Source: Treponema sp. UBA3819 (lineage in GTDB: Bacteria; Spirochaetota; Spirochaetia; Treponematales; Treponemataceae). From it: a DNA stretch of 5,526 nt. Both the position numbers and the translations under genes were made by a program. Positions 1 through 5,315 of the stretch are shown here, piece by piece. The stretch is taken from positions 1-5,526 of the forward strand of contig DFDV01000155.1 of the NCBI GenBank assembly GCA_002369025.1, written 5' to 3'. How positions within the stretch are numbered: position 1 is the stretch's first letter; every line of letters starts with the position of its first letter. The notes beneath the pieces are model-generated. The model was not told the DNA's origin. It saw only the letters and a program-made list of their open reading frames with translations, and ran no database searches.

Positions 1-118
1 CACTAGGAAGAAGAAGACCTAAAATTGCACCGATAACAATGCCGACAAAAATTCGAAGAATCAAACTAACAGAATTATAGGCGCCAGCCATTGTCAGAAA
101 AATATTTTTGCGTTTCAT
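1..118 (-). CDS. 5' end of SstT-like amino-acid/cation symporter (partial)
   Basis: This is the N-terminal 39 residues of an inner-membrane protein that runs off the left edge. After a basic start (MKRKNIF) comes YNSVSLILRIF followed by a glycine-rich hydrophobic helix, VGIVIGAILGLLLP. That order, an N-S-[VI]-S-L stretch leading into a G-rich first transmembrane segment ending in P, is what I know from the dicarboxylate/amino acid:cation symporter family, especially the SstT serine/threonine:sodium branch. Members take up small amino acids or dicarboxylates using the sodium or proton gradient. The chosen ATG is at 118. An in-frame ATG at 145 also exists, with an AGGA at 158-155 upstream, and would add MLCPCYDVR. 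I prefer 118 because those residues do not look like part of the family. GltP/DctA relatives are alternatives. It diverges from nothing in this window and lies downstream of the DUF1848 gene on the same strand. Confidence 0.6.
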   Translation of the reverse strand, partial: MKRKNIFLTMAGAYNSVSLILRIFVGIVIGAILGLLLPS

Positions 119-124
119 TCTTAC

Positions 125-133
125 ATCATAGCA
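125..133 (-). promoter_or_regulatory. extended -10 candidate for the SstT-like gene
   Basis: Read on the minus strand, TGC-TATGAT (133-125) matches an extended -10 element (TGn-TATAAT, 5 of 6 in the hexamer). No convincing -35 lies 17 bases upstream. Exactly six bases (GTAAGA) separate it from the ATG at 118, which would put the transcription start on or next to that ATG. If translation instead begins at the ATG at 145, this element would lie inside the gene and would be irrelevant. Confidence 0.35.
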
Positions 134-167
134 CGGACATAGCATTTAATCTATTCCTATAATTCGG

Positions 168-213
168 AAAAACGTTTTATCATGCCTTTATCTTGTTACG
201 CCGCCGCAAAGGC
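168..213 (-). terminator. weak hairpin after the DUF1848 operon
   Basis: Just after the DUF1848 stop, on the minus strand, GCCTTT (213-208) can pair with AAAGGC (189-184) around an 18-base loop. A run of five T's follows only about 11 bases later (172-168), next to the palindrome AAAACGTTTT (169-178). The loop is too long and the T-run too distant for a textbook intrinsic terminator. It is the only candidate in the 97 bases between the operon and the transporter gene, so read-through is quite possible. Confidence 0.2.
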
Positions 214-215
214 CG

Positions 216-1151
216 TCACCACAAGCCCAATTGCCTGTCTCGGAAACTGACCTGTTTTGCCTCGTGTACATCATCATCAGGAAGTGCACCTCCCAGCAGA
301 AAAGAAGACTCTGGATTGTGTCGCGCAAAATTCTTTCGGACAAGGGCGGCATCATAGTTTGCATAACAGTAGCGGCACAAATGAGGACAGGAATTGTAGG
401 CACCAATATCGTGAGTGGCGATGCAGCCGCAGTGCTGACGGAGATTCTGTCTGGGAAGCGGTGTCACAAGGGTAAAGCCTGCCGCCCGCTCAATGACATT
501 TTTTGACACACAGGCTCCCGCTTCCACTCCGAATGCCGATAAATCCGCTTTTTCGGCACAAGTTTCAATGCGGATTCCAGTCTCTCTGCCGACTCCGCTC
601 AAGGCCTGGGCCAGAAACTGCTGGTCTTTCAGGCTCACTTCTTCTACCTGGGGAAAGTTCTTCTTTGTTTTTTCATACAAATCCACAAAACTGATAATGC
701 AGCGGTCTGTTGCTCCCCGCAGGCTTTCTGCCATTTTTCTGAACTCGCGGATATGGGCAGAAACTGAATAGGTCTGGTCAATAAAAATCGGGTCGTAGCG
801 CCAGCAGACTCTTTCCTTACCCAGTGCCCTGCTCAGTTCAAGGGTAGATTCTATCACGCGGGATTTTTCAGGTACATTCGGCTCGATGTCTTTTCCGTAT
901 GGGGTAATCGTCACAAAAAAATAGAGACCAAAGCCAAAAGATTGCAATTCTTCCAGACAGGGCAGCATGGGGGCCGGATTTTTTGTACAGAAGACCAGAC
1001 AGTCCACCAGATCCGGGGTCAGTTTGTAGCGGGTCACCTGCTGACCATAATAGGGGTTTCGCACATCCACAAAGCCTGCCCGCACCCTTTTCATAAACCA
1101 TTCCGCATAAAAAGCAGGTATATCCGTCCTGCCACTCACAAAAAGAATCAT
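216..1151 (-). CDS. DUF1848 family protein, radical-SAM-like iron-sulfur protein
   Basis: The protein has 311 residues, full length for DUF1848, a family with no established reaction. Family hallmarks are visible: an N-terminal SGRTDIPAFYAEWF (6-19), VRNP near 30-33, CTKNPAPML (55-63), IEPNVPEKS (89-97), CWRYDPIF (116-123), ISFVDLYEK (153-161) and TCAEKADL (197-204). The C-terminal part holds C241-x-C243 and then C255-x3-C259-x2-C262 in CPHLCRYCYANY. The CxxxCxxC spacing is that of the [4Fe-4S] motif of radical SAM enzymes, but at the C-terminal rather than the N-terminal end, as is usual in this family. A cytosolic iron-sulfur enzyme is inferred; the substrate is unknown. It starts 15 bases after the GNAT stop, with GGTGGAG as ribosome-binding site, so it is the last gene of the operon. 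No truncation is seen. Confidence 0.88.
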   Translation of the reverse strand: MILFVSGRTDIPAFYAEWFMKRVRAGFVDVRNPYYGQQVTRYKLTPDLVDCLVFCTKNPAPMLPCLEELQSFGFGLYFFVTITPYGKDIEPNVPEKSRVIESTLELSRALGKERVCWRYDPIFIDQTYSVSAHIREFRKMAESLRGATDRCIISFVDLYEKTKKNFPQVEEVSLKDQQFLAQALSGVGRETGIRIETCAEKADLSAFGVEAGACVSKNVIERAAGFTLVTPLPRQNLRQHCGCIATHDIGAYNSCPHLCRYCYANYDAALVRKNFARHNPESSFLLGGALPDDDVHEAKQVSFRDRQLGLW

Positions 1152-1166
1152 CTGCCCCGCTCCACC

Positions 1167-2030
1167 CTAAAAATAGGCAATTTCAAAGCGGCCGATTTTG
1201 CAAAAACCGCATTTTTCATAGAGACGCAGGGCGGGCTCATTTTTTGTCTTGGCAAAGAGTACCATTTTCTTTCCCTGAGCCTGCATTTCTGCACTGATGT
1301 GATTCAGGATTTCTGTGGCATAGCCCTTTTTCCGCTCAGAAGGAAGCGTGTAGATTCCCCCCAGCTGAACATATTTTTTTCCCAGGGCATTAGTGCCACC
1401 CTTTGCCACAAAGCGACCATTTTTTGCAAGGGCAAAAATCTGCTGATTGCGGAGGGCATGATGAAAAGAAAGGCGGGTTACATGGGGGTCAAGACTTTCA
1501 TTCTGCCAGAGCACTTCTTCTTTTTCATAGGCAATTTGAAGCGGGAGGAGACTATCCAGCATATCGGGATTGCAGCGGACAAGAGCAAGTTTTTCGTATT
1601 CATCCCGCATCGTGCGCAGAGTGGCAGGCAGGCCGGCAGAGTCAGTCTTTTTTTCAAGCAGTTCGTAGTGTTCTTCGTGCTGAACTTTCTGTCCCGCCGC
1701 AGAGACAAGGGCTTCTTTTATCAAATCACTGCCCTTTTCTTCTCCGATGACATTATAATATGCATGGTCTCTGTGGCTGGCAAAAAAATCTTTTAAAAGC
1801 TCAAGGGCTTCCTGCCGCCACACCCCATAGGCATCTGGCAGACAGTGAAAAATCTGCCCCCCGTCAGAAAGAGAAAAGGCATCGCAAGCCTGACCGTCAT
1901 CTGACCGGAGAAGAAAAAAATGGGAGTCGCCCCGCAAGAGATGGCTGACAAATCCAACCGCCAGCTTTTCATAGGGCATAACAAGTGAGAGTAAGTCTGC
2001 ATTGTCAGGAGCACAGGAAATAAGGGTCAT
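1167..2030 (-). CDS. GNAT family N-acetyltransferase
   Basis: This 287-residue protein carries a GCN5-related acetyltransferase domain in its C-terminal half (about 150-287). Motif A is LGGIYTLPSERKKGYA (223-238), with the R-x-x-G-x-A acetyl-CoA pyrophosphate loop as R233-K-K-G236-Y-A238. Motif B follows as NEPALRLYEKCGF (264-276), ending in the typical Y-x-x-x-GF. The first 140 residues form a separate domain I cannot assign; many two-domain GNAT proteins carry such a divergent half. The acceptor substrate cannot be read from the sequence. The ATG at 2030 has only a weak ribosome-binding site (AGCGAG). It lies 42 bases after the DUF711 stop, with no terminator or promoter I trust between, so it is probably co-transcribed with DUF711 and DUF1848. 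Confidence 0.85.
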   Translation of the reverse strand: MTLISCAPDNADLLSLVMPYEKLAVGFVSHLLRGDSHFFLLRSDDGQACDAFSLSDGGQIFHCLPDAYGVWRQEALELLKDFFASHRDHAYYNVIGEEKGSDLIKEALVSAAGQKVQHEEHYELLEKKTDSAGLPATLRTMRDEYEKLALVRCNPDMLDSLLPLQIAYEKEEVLWQNESLDPHVTRLSFHHALRNQQIFALAKNGRFVAKGGTNALGKKYVQLGGIYTLPSERKKGYATEILNHISAEMQAQGKKMVLFAKTKNEPALRLYEKCGFCKIGRFEIAYF

Positions 2031-2072
2031 CTCGCTGTAGTGTTCAGCATTCGCTTTTAAAACAAGACCGTT

Positions 2073-3434
2073 TTAGTTTCTGAAACTGTGAATTGGAGCG
2101 GGAATACGGCCGCCGCGGTTGATGAAGTCCGCACAGCTGAACTTGCTTACCGGCATGACAGGACATCCGCCCAAAAGTCCGCCAAATTCAATCCAGTCCC
2201 CTGCCTTTTTGCCGGGAGCCGGAATCAGGCGCACTGCAGTCGTTTTGTTGTTTACCATGCCGATGGCAAATTCGTCCGCCATAATGCCGCTGATAGTCGT
2301 AGCCGGCGTATCTCCCGGAATGGCAATCATATCAAGACCAACCGAACAGACCGTCGTCATCGCTTCCAGTTTTTCAAGACAGATAGAACCCTGCTTTACC
2401 GCATTTATCATGCCTTCATCTTCTGAAACCGGAATAAAGGCACCGGAAAGACCACCAACACTGGTACTTGCCATCACGCCGCCCTTTTTGACCATGTCTG
2501 TAAGCATGGCAAGAGCCGCAGTCGTACCCGGACAGCCTGCCCCTTCCAGACCAATTTCTTCCAGAATACGGGCAACACTGTCACCCACAGCCGGAGTCGG
2601 AGCCAGAGACAAGTCAAGAATGCCAAAATCAACACCCAGACGGGAAGCAGCCTCAGCACCAACCAGCTGACCAAGACGGGTAATCTTAAAGGCCATTTTT
2701 TTGATGCCTTCTGCCAGTTCGTTGATGGGTCTGCCCTTGTAGTCACGAGCTGCCGCCAGAATAACACCTGGTCCGGAAACACCAACATTGATAACCGAAT
2801 CCGCTTCTCCCGGCCCGTGGAAAGCACCTGCCATAAAGGGATTGTCCTCAGGGGCATTGCAGAATACAACCAGTTTTGAACAGCCGTTGATTGCACAATG
2901 AGCACTGGCCTCGCTGGTCGCTTTTATCGTCTCGCCCATGAGTTTTACCGCATCCATGTTGATGCCGCTCTTTGTTGAACCAACATTTACACTGGAACAG
3001 ACATAGTTTGTAGTCGCTAGAGCCTCTGGAATTGAATTGATTAAGATTCTGTCTGCCGGAGTAATTCCCTTCTGAACCAGGGCACTGAATCCGCCGATAA
3101 AATTGATTCCCAACTCTTCAGCACACTTATCAAGAGTCTTACAGTATTCCACATAAGATTTTGCATCACTCGCCCCTGCCACCAGTGCAATCGGAGTAAC
3201 GGAAACACGCTTATTGATAATGGGAACGCCAAGTTCTTTTTCAATATCCTGGCCGACCTTAACAAGATTTCCCGCTTTTTTCATAATCTTGTCGTAAATT
3301 TTCTGATTCGCCCTCTTTGTATCTGAATCCGCACAGTCCAAAAGCGAAATACCCATTGTAATACAGCGCACATCCAGTTTGTGCCGCATAAACATATTGA
3401 CGGTTTCTTGAATTTCCACAGGAGAAAAAAGCAT
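2073..3434 (-). CDS. DUF711/UPF0210 (PFL family) protein
   Basis: At 453 residues this is the normal length for the UPF0210 (DUF711) family, which is structurally related to the glycyl-radical enzyme fold but has no settled reaction. Conserved blocks run the whole length: TMGISLLDC (26-34), AFHGPGEADSVINVGVSGPG (204-223), LAPTPAVGDSVARILE (277-292), GGLSGAFIPVSEDEGMI (327-343), IPGDTPATTISGIMADEF (372-389), NKTTAVRLIP (396-405), GLLGGCPVMPV (419-429) and FINRGGRIPAP (437-447). No signal peptide or membrane segment is seen, so it is cytosolic. The ATG at 3434 is supported by GAGG (3444-3441) six bases upstream. It is the first gene of the operon. In many bacteria an ACT-domain gene sits directly upstream of this family; here that place is taken by a divergent winged-helix regulator. 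Confidence 0.92.
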   Translation of the reverse strand: MLFSPVEIQETVNMFMRHKLDVRCITMGISLLDCADSDTKRANQKIYDKIMKKAGNLVKVGQDIEKELGVPIINKRVSVTPIALVAGASDAKSYVEYCKTLDKCAEELGINFIGGFSALVQKGITPADRILINSIPEALATTNYVCSSVNVGSTKSGINMDAVKLMGETIKATSEASAHCAINGCSKLVVFCNAPEDNPFMAGAFHGPGEADSVINVGVSGPGVILAAARDYKGRPINELAEGIKKMAFKITRLGQLVGAEAASRLGVDFGILDLSLAPTPAVGDSVARILEEIGLEGAGCPGTTAALAMLTDMVKKGGVMASTSVGGLSGAFIPVSEDEGMINAVKQGSICLEKLEAMTTVCSVGLDMIAIPGDTPATTISGIMADEFAIGMVNNKTTAVRLIPAPGKKAGDWIEFGGLLGGCPVMPVSKFSCADFINRGGRIPAPIHSFRN

Positions 3435-3440
3435 CTTTTA

Positions 3441-3457
3441 CCTCGGACTTTAGTATA
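3441..3457 (-). promoter_or_regulatory. extended -10 and ribosome-binding site of the DUF711 operon
   Basis: On the minus strand TGC-TATACT (hexamer 3457-3452) is an extended -10 element, followed by a short leader containing GAGG (3444-3441), six bases before the ATG at 3434. There is no good -35 at 17 bases, as is common for extended -10 promoters. The predicted leader is only about ten bases, just enough to hold the Shine-Dalgarno sequence. Confidence 0.45.
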
Positions 3458-3481
3458 GCAGAAATGAATGAAAGGGAGAAG

Positions 3482-3547
3482 ACTATCTGCAGGGAGGGAC
3501 CATTTCAGCCTTTTCGCAGCTATCGAAAAAACTATCTGGATGGTGGG
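3482..3547. repeat. imperfect 17-bp direct repeat in the divergent promoter region
   Basis: ACTATCTGCAGGGAGGG (3482-3498) and ACTATCTGGATGGTGGG (3531-3547) agree at 14 of 17 positions and lie 49 bases apart in the same orientation, between the DUF711 and winged-helix promoters. They may be binding sites for a regulator acting on both genes or remnants of a small duplication. The space between them (3499-3530) holds no gene I can support. Confidence 0.4.
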
Positions 3548-3549
3548 TA

Positions 3550-3579
3550 TTGTTCAGACGCTTATAAATCAGTTATAAT
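3550..3579 (+). promoter_or_regulatory. sigma-70-type promoter of the winged-helix gene
   Basis: A perfect TATAAT (3574-3579) is preceded by a weak -35, TTGTTC (3550-3555), at an 18-base spacing. The expected start of transcription is near 3586, only about five bases before the ATG at 3591. That leader has no room for a Shine-Dalgarno sequence and none is present. Confidence 0.55.
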
Positions 3580-3588
3580 ATGTTCAGA
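3551..3588. repeat. TGTTCAGA direct repeat flanking the winged-helix promoter
   Basis: The octamer TGTTCAGA occurs at 3551-3558 and again at 3581-3588, exactly 30 bases apart, close to three turns of the helix. The first copy overlaps the weak -35 position and the second covers the predicted transcription start of the winged-helix gene. This is a sensible place for an autoregulatory operator, but the repeat is short and the role is inferred. Confidence 0.35.
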
Positions 3589-3590
3589 TT

Positions 3591-4130
3591 ATGAATAATG
3601 AAGTGGCCACACTACAAAACATTGCCAACACACTCGAACAGGAGCCGCTTGCAAGCCAGAGGATTCTTGCAGAAAATGCAGGAATGTCTATAGGACTGAT
3701 GAATGCAGTTTTAAAACGCTTTGTTGAACGCGGCTGGATTATGCTCACAAATGTAAACCTGCGTAAACTCTCCTATGCCATCACCCCCGCAGGAATAGCC
3801 GAACTCACCGCCCGAAGCCAGAAATTTGCAAAAAGAACCTTTGAACTGGCAAATATTTATAACGAGACACTCTGCAAATATATTTCAGATGCCAAAAAAG
3901 AAGGGAAAAAAAGACTCTGCCTCTATGGCCAAAGCTACATCCGCTTTCTCCTGATTTACTGCTGCCAGATTCAAAATGTCACCTTTGAAGAAAAAGATAC
4001 AAAGGACCCCGTTGACGAAAAAGCCTTTTGCATTGTCGGTGAATTAAATGAAGAATCGGAAATAAAGAAACTGGAAGAAAAAGGCTGCCTGAATTTGCTG
4101 AATATTCTGGATGCAGAAAAGATGTATTGA
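3591..4130 (+). CDS. winged-helix (MarR-like) regulator with C-terminal alpha/beta domain
   Basis: This is a 179-residue cytosolic protein. Residues about 5-75 form a winged helix-turn-helix: a first helix (LQNIANTLEQ), the recognition pair LASQRILAENAGMSIG / LMNAVLKRFVERGW (20-49), then a wing ending YAITPAGIAEL (62-72), typical of MarR-type and related regulators that end in T-P-x-G. After a helix (77-105), the rest alternates strand and helix: KRLCLYG (107-113), SYIRFLLIYCC (115-125), VTFEEKD (130-136), AFCIVG (145-150), EESEIKKLEEKGC (154-166). This suggests a small Rossmann-like or receiver-like sensing domain, although the usual G-x-G loop is not evident. The start is fixed by an in-frame stop at 3576-3578. 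Transcribed away from the DUF711 operon, it may control that operon, itself, or both. Ligand and targets are unknown. Confidence 0.7.
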   Translation: MNNEVATLQNIANTLEQEPLASQRILAENAGMSIGLMNAVLKRFVERGWIMLTNVNLRKLSYAITPAGIAELTARSQKFAKRTFELANIYNETLCKYISDAKKEGKKRLCLYGQSYIRFLLIYCCQIQNVTFEEKDTKDPVDEKAFCIVGELNEESEIKKLEEKGCLNLLNILDAEKMY

Positions 4131-4136
4131 GTGGGG

Positions 4137-4161
4137 AGGCTTTACAGAAGCCTTAGGTTTT
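4137..4161 (+). terminator. hairpin after the winged-helix gene
   Basis: AGGCTT (4137-4142) and AAGCCT (4148-4153) form a six-pair stem with a five-base loop, beginning seven bases after the stop codon and followed by TAGGTTTT. The T-run is short, so it is a modest intrinsic terminator for the plus strand. It also lies between two convergent genes, but the minus-strand side is followed by C's rather than T's and would not stop hip transcription. Confidence 0.4.
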
Positions 4162-4318
4162 ACGAAAGAATATTCATTCTTTCTGACATCAATGACAGAA
4201 AAACTGATTTTTCGCTGTCGGATAAGAGCGATTCTGCTACTACTTTCAAAAAATTGTCTTTCAAAGAAAGCACTTTATTTATCATTTTGGCAGCTGCTTT
4301 TTCTGGAATTTTACCAAT
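4160..4318 (-). pseudogene. hipT: detached C-terminal end of hipT
   Basis: Read on the minus strand, a different frame from the upstream hipT fragment encodes about 52 residues: it opens IGKIPEKAAAKMINKVL, ends LLSDSEKSVFLSLMSERM-NILS, and then stops at TAA (4162-4160). This matches the C-terminal helices of HipA/HipT kinases, where a P-x-x-x-x-x-x-[IL] helix is followed by a long helix, an S-F/L-[LM]-S/T-D turn and a final helix ending in E-R-h-x-x-L. It has no start codon or ribosome-binding site of its own. With the fragment at 4282-4689 it shows that hipT was once complete and suffered an internal out-of-frame deletion. Confidence 0.7.
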
Positions 4319-4689
4319 GCATTCGGTACAGTTTTTATTCCTGCAACTTTTGCAAGCATCATAACAAGATTTTCCATTTCAGGAAGATGTGAAAATTCTT
4401 CTGTCTGAGGCTTTAAAATGTAGCCTGCCGGATAGCCTACAATAGTAAGTCTGGTTTCTTTTTCTTTCGAAAGATGTAAAGAAAGTTTTTTCTGAACTCC
4501 GGCAACCGTAAAACCTTTTGAAACGCTTTCTGTGACAAGTAGTTCTAACTGCTCATTTGAAATTGAAATTTCAGGAAACTGACTTGTTCCGAAAAATGAT
4601 TTTACACATTTTTTATGCCACTGATTCTTTATTTCAGATGACTCCCCGGAGATTATTTCTTTTCCACAACACAGGCAAATCGTTTTCAC
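4282..4689 (-). pseudogene. hipT: truncated hipT, N-terminal lobe of HipA-like Ser/Thr kinase toxin
   Basis: The open frame gives 135 residues, against roughly 300-340 for HipT toxins, which are HipA-fold Ser/Thr kinases; the E. coli O127 enzyme phosphorylates tryptophanyl-tRNA synthetase. Visible parts are a cysteine knuckle, C5-x2-C8 with H25-x2-C28; FFGTS (32-36); the glycine-rich loop TVAGVQKKLSL (61-71); the nucleotide-binding lysine in GYILKP (K93); and the helix carrying LPEMEN (102-107). It breaks after GIKTVPNALV. The last residues, KFQKKQLPK, are out-of-frame readings of the C-terminal segment described at 4160-4318. The catalytic loop (H/N-x-D-x-H-x-x-N) and metal-binding Asp are absent, so kinase activity is not possible. 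The start is GTG, overlapping the hipS stop by one base (TAGTG), with AGGA upstream. A stable N-lobe peptide that binds HipS or HipB remains conceivable. Confidence 0.82.
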
Positions 4690-5018
4690 TATCTTTCCGT
4701 CCTGATAGAAACATCCCCGATAGAATCCCTGCAGGCAGCAAGTAAAATTCCAAATCTATCCCGTCTGTCTATTTTCCAGTTTTTAGAAACAACATTCAAA
4801 AGCCAGCCTTCAGGAATAAGACCGTCAAAAAAAGGAAAAAGCGTATTACTTTCAAAGGTTTCTTTTTGGAGAGGAAGCGTTAAACTTACAGCCAGAGGGT
4901 TTTCAACAGAAAGATAATCTTTATCATATTCAAATTTGTATCCAGAATCAGTCTCGCTCACAACTCCTGCGAATATATTTTGAACAAAGACAAACCCCTG
5001 TCTATATACAGCTGCCAT
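4689..5018 (-). CDS. hipS: HipS, HipA N-subdomain 1-like antitoxin component
   Basis: This 109-residue cytosolic protein corresponds to the HipA N-terminal coupling domain (Couple_hipA / HipN) as a free-standing protein. The order is G-V-V-S-E near 18-22, GYKFEYDKDYL (26-36), the conserved AVSLTLPLQ (43-51), LFPFFDGLIPEGWLL (60-74), and the C-terminal DRFGILLAACRDSIGDVSI (87-105), all family signatures. In characterised HipBST systems HipS neutralises HipT and HipB augments this. The ATG at 5018 shares its A with the hipB stop (TAATG), and AAGGAG lies eight bases upstream, so translation is coupled to hipB. It appears intact, although its partner toxin is broken; it may be kept for a remote HipT homologue or may be decaying. 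Confidence 0.85.
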   Translation of the reverse strand: MAAVYRQGFVFVQNIFAGVVSETDSGYKFEYDKDYLSVENPLAVSLTLPLQKETFESNTLFPFFDGLIPEGWLLNVVSKNWKIDRRDRFGILLAACRDSIGDVSIRTER

Positions 5019-5242
5019 TATTCAACTCCTTCACCTTGTAAAGAAGTTTTTTTAATTACTCCCAGACAGCTTCCAAACATGGAAAGAGCCTGATTTACTT
5101 TATCCATGCGGCAGCTTTCTTTGCCCTGTTCAAGTTCACGAATAAAGCGAAGACCGAGACCACTTCTTATTGCAAATTCTTCCTGCGTAAGTCCTGCACT
5201 TTTCCGTTCTCTTTTTATGAACTCAGCTATAGAATCACTCAT
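5018..5242 (-). CDS. hipB: HipB, Xre-type helix-turn-helix antitoxin/repressor
   Basis: This 74-residue DNA-binding protein consists almost entirely of one Xre/Cro helix-turn-helix domain. After helix 1 (IAEFIKRERKSAG, 5-17) comes LTQEEFAIRSGLGLRFIRELEQGK (18-41), with the T-Q-E-E-F-A turn and the E-x-G-K end of the recognition region, then helices to residue 60 and a charged tail. HipB proteins dimerise on operators in their own promoter and help neutralise the kinase toxin. Here two candidate operators lie directly upstream. The ATG at 5242 is fixed by an in-frame TAA four codons before it. No Shine-Dalgarno is present, and the -10 lies six bases upstream, which suggests a leaderless message. 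It is the first gene of hipB-hipS-hipT. Confidence 0.87.
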   Translation of the reverse strand: MSDSIAEFIKRERKSAGLTQEEFAIRSGLGLRFIRELEQGKESCRMDKVNQALSMFGSCLGVIKKTSLQGEGVE

Positions 5243-5248
5243 ATAAAT

Positions 5249-5277
5249 ATTTTACACCCTATAGGGTATAAAAGCAA
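5249..5277 (-). promoter_or_regulatory. hip operon promoter
   Basis: On the minus strand TTGCTT (5277-5272) and TAAAAT (5254-5249) are separated by exactly 17 bases, a good sigma-70 arrangement with a strong -10 (5 of 6) and a moderate -35. The spacer consists mostly of the first palindromic operator. The expected transcription start is at or beside the hipB ATG. Confidence 0.6.
5252..5270. promoter_or_regulatory. HipB operator O1 (candidate)
   Basis: The site TTACACCC-TATA-GGGTATA contains the perfect 12-bp palindrome ACCCTATAGGGT (5256-5267), extended by matching outer bases with one mismatched pair. It sits between the -35 and -10 hexamers, so a bound HipB dimer would block RNA polymerase. 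Assignment to HipB is from position and symmetry. Confidence 0.6.
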
Positions 5278-5292
5278 GTATTAAAAAAATAA

Positions 5293-5311
5293 TTACACCC
5301 GAATGGGTATA
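5293..5311. promoter_or_regulatory. HipB operator O2 (candidate)
   Basis: TTACACCC-GAAT-GGGTATA is identical to O1 outside the four central bases except for one shared central A (16 of 19 positions the same). Its centre is 41 bp from that of O1, close to four helical turns, so two dimers would lie on the same face and could bind cooperatively, as known for HipB of E. coli. Confidence 0.6.
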
Positions 5312-5315
5312 TATA

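Noticed and set aside
942..1796. A 284-codon open frame on the plus strand
   Set aside because: It lies antisense across the GNAT and DUF1848 genes and the gap between them, has no family features, and both minus-strand genes show strong conserved motifs.
2051..2076. AAAAC-GGTCTT-GTTTT hairpin between DUF711 and GNAT as a terminator
   Set aside because: The stem is five mostly A-T pairs and is followed by A's rather than T's on the minus strand, so it should not end transcription.
2075..2087. Inverted repeat AGTTTC-T-GAAACT at the end of the DUF711 gene as a terminator
   Set aside because: A one-base centre cannot form a hairpin loop, it lies within the coding end, and no T-run follows on the minus strand.
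2119..2670. A 183-codon open frame on the plus strand
   Set aside because: It is the antisense shadow of the highly conserved C-terminal half of the DUF711 gene; its translation is rich in P, S, A and R with no recognisable domain.
4111..4392. Plus-strand open frames overlapping the end of the winged-helix gene and the hipT fragments
   Set aside because: They run antisense to recognisable HipT sequence, have no ribosome-binding site, and begin inside or just after the winged-helix gene.
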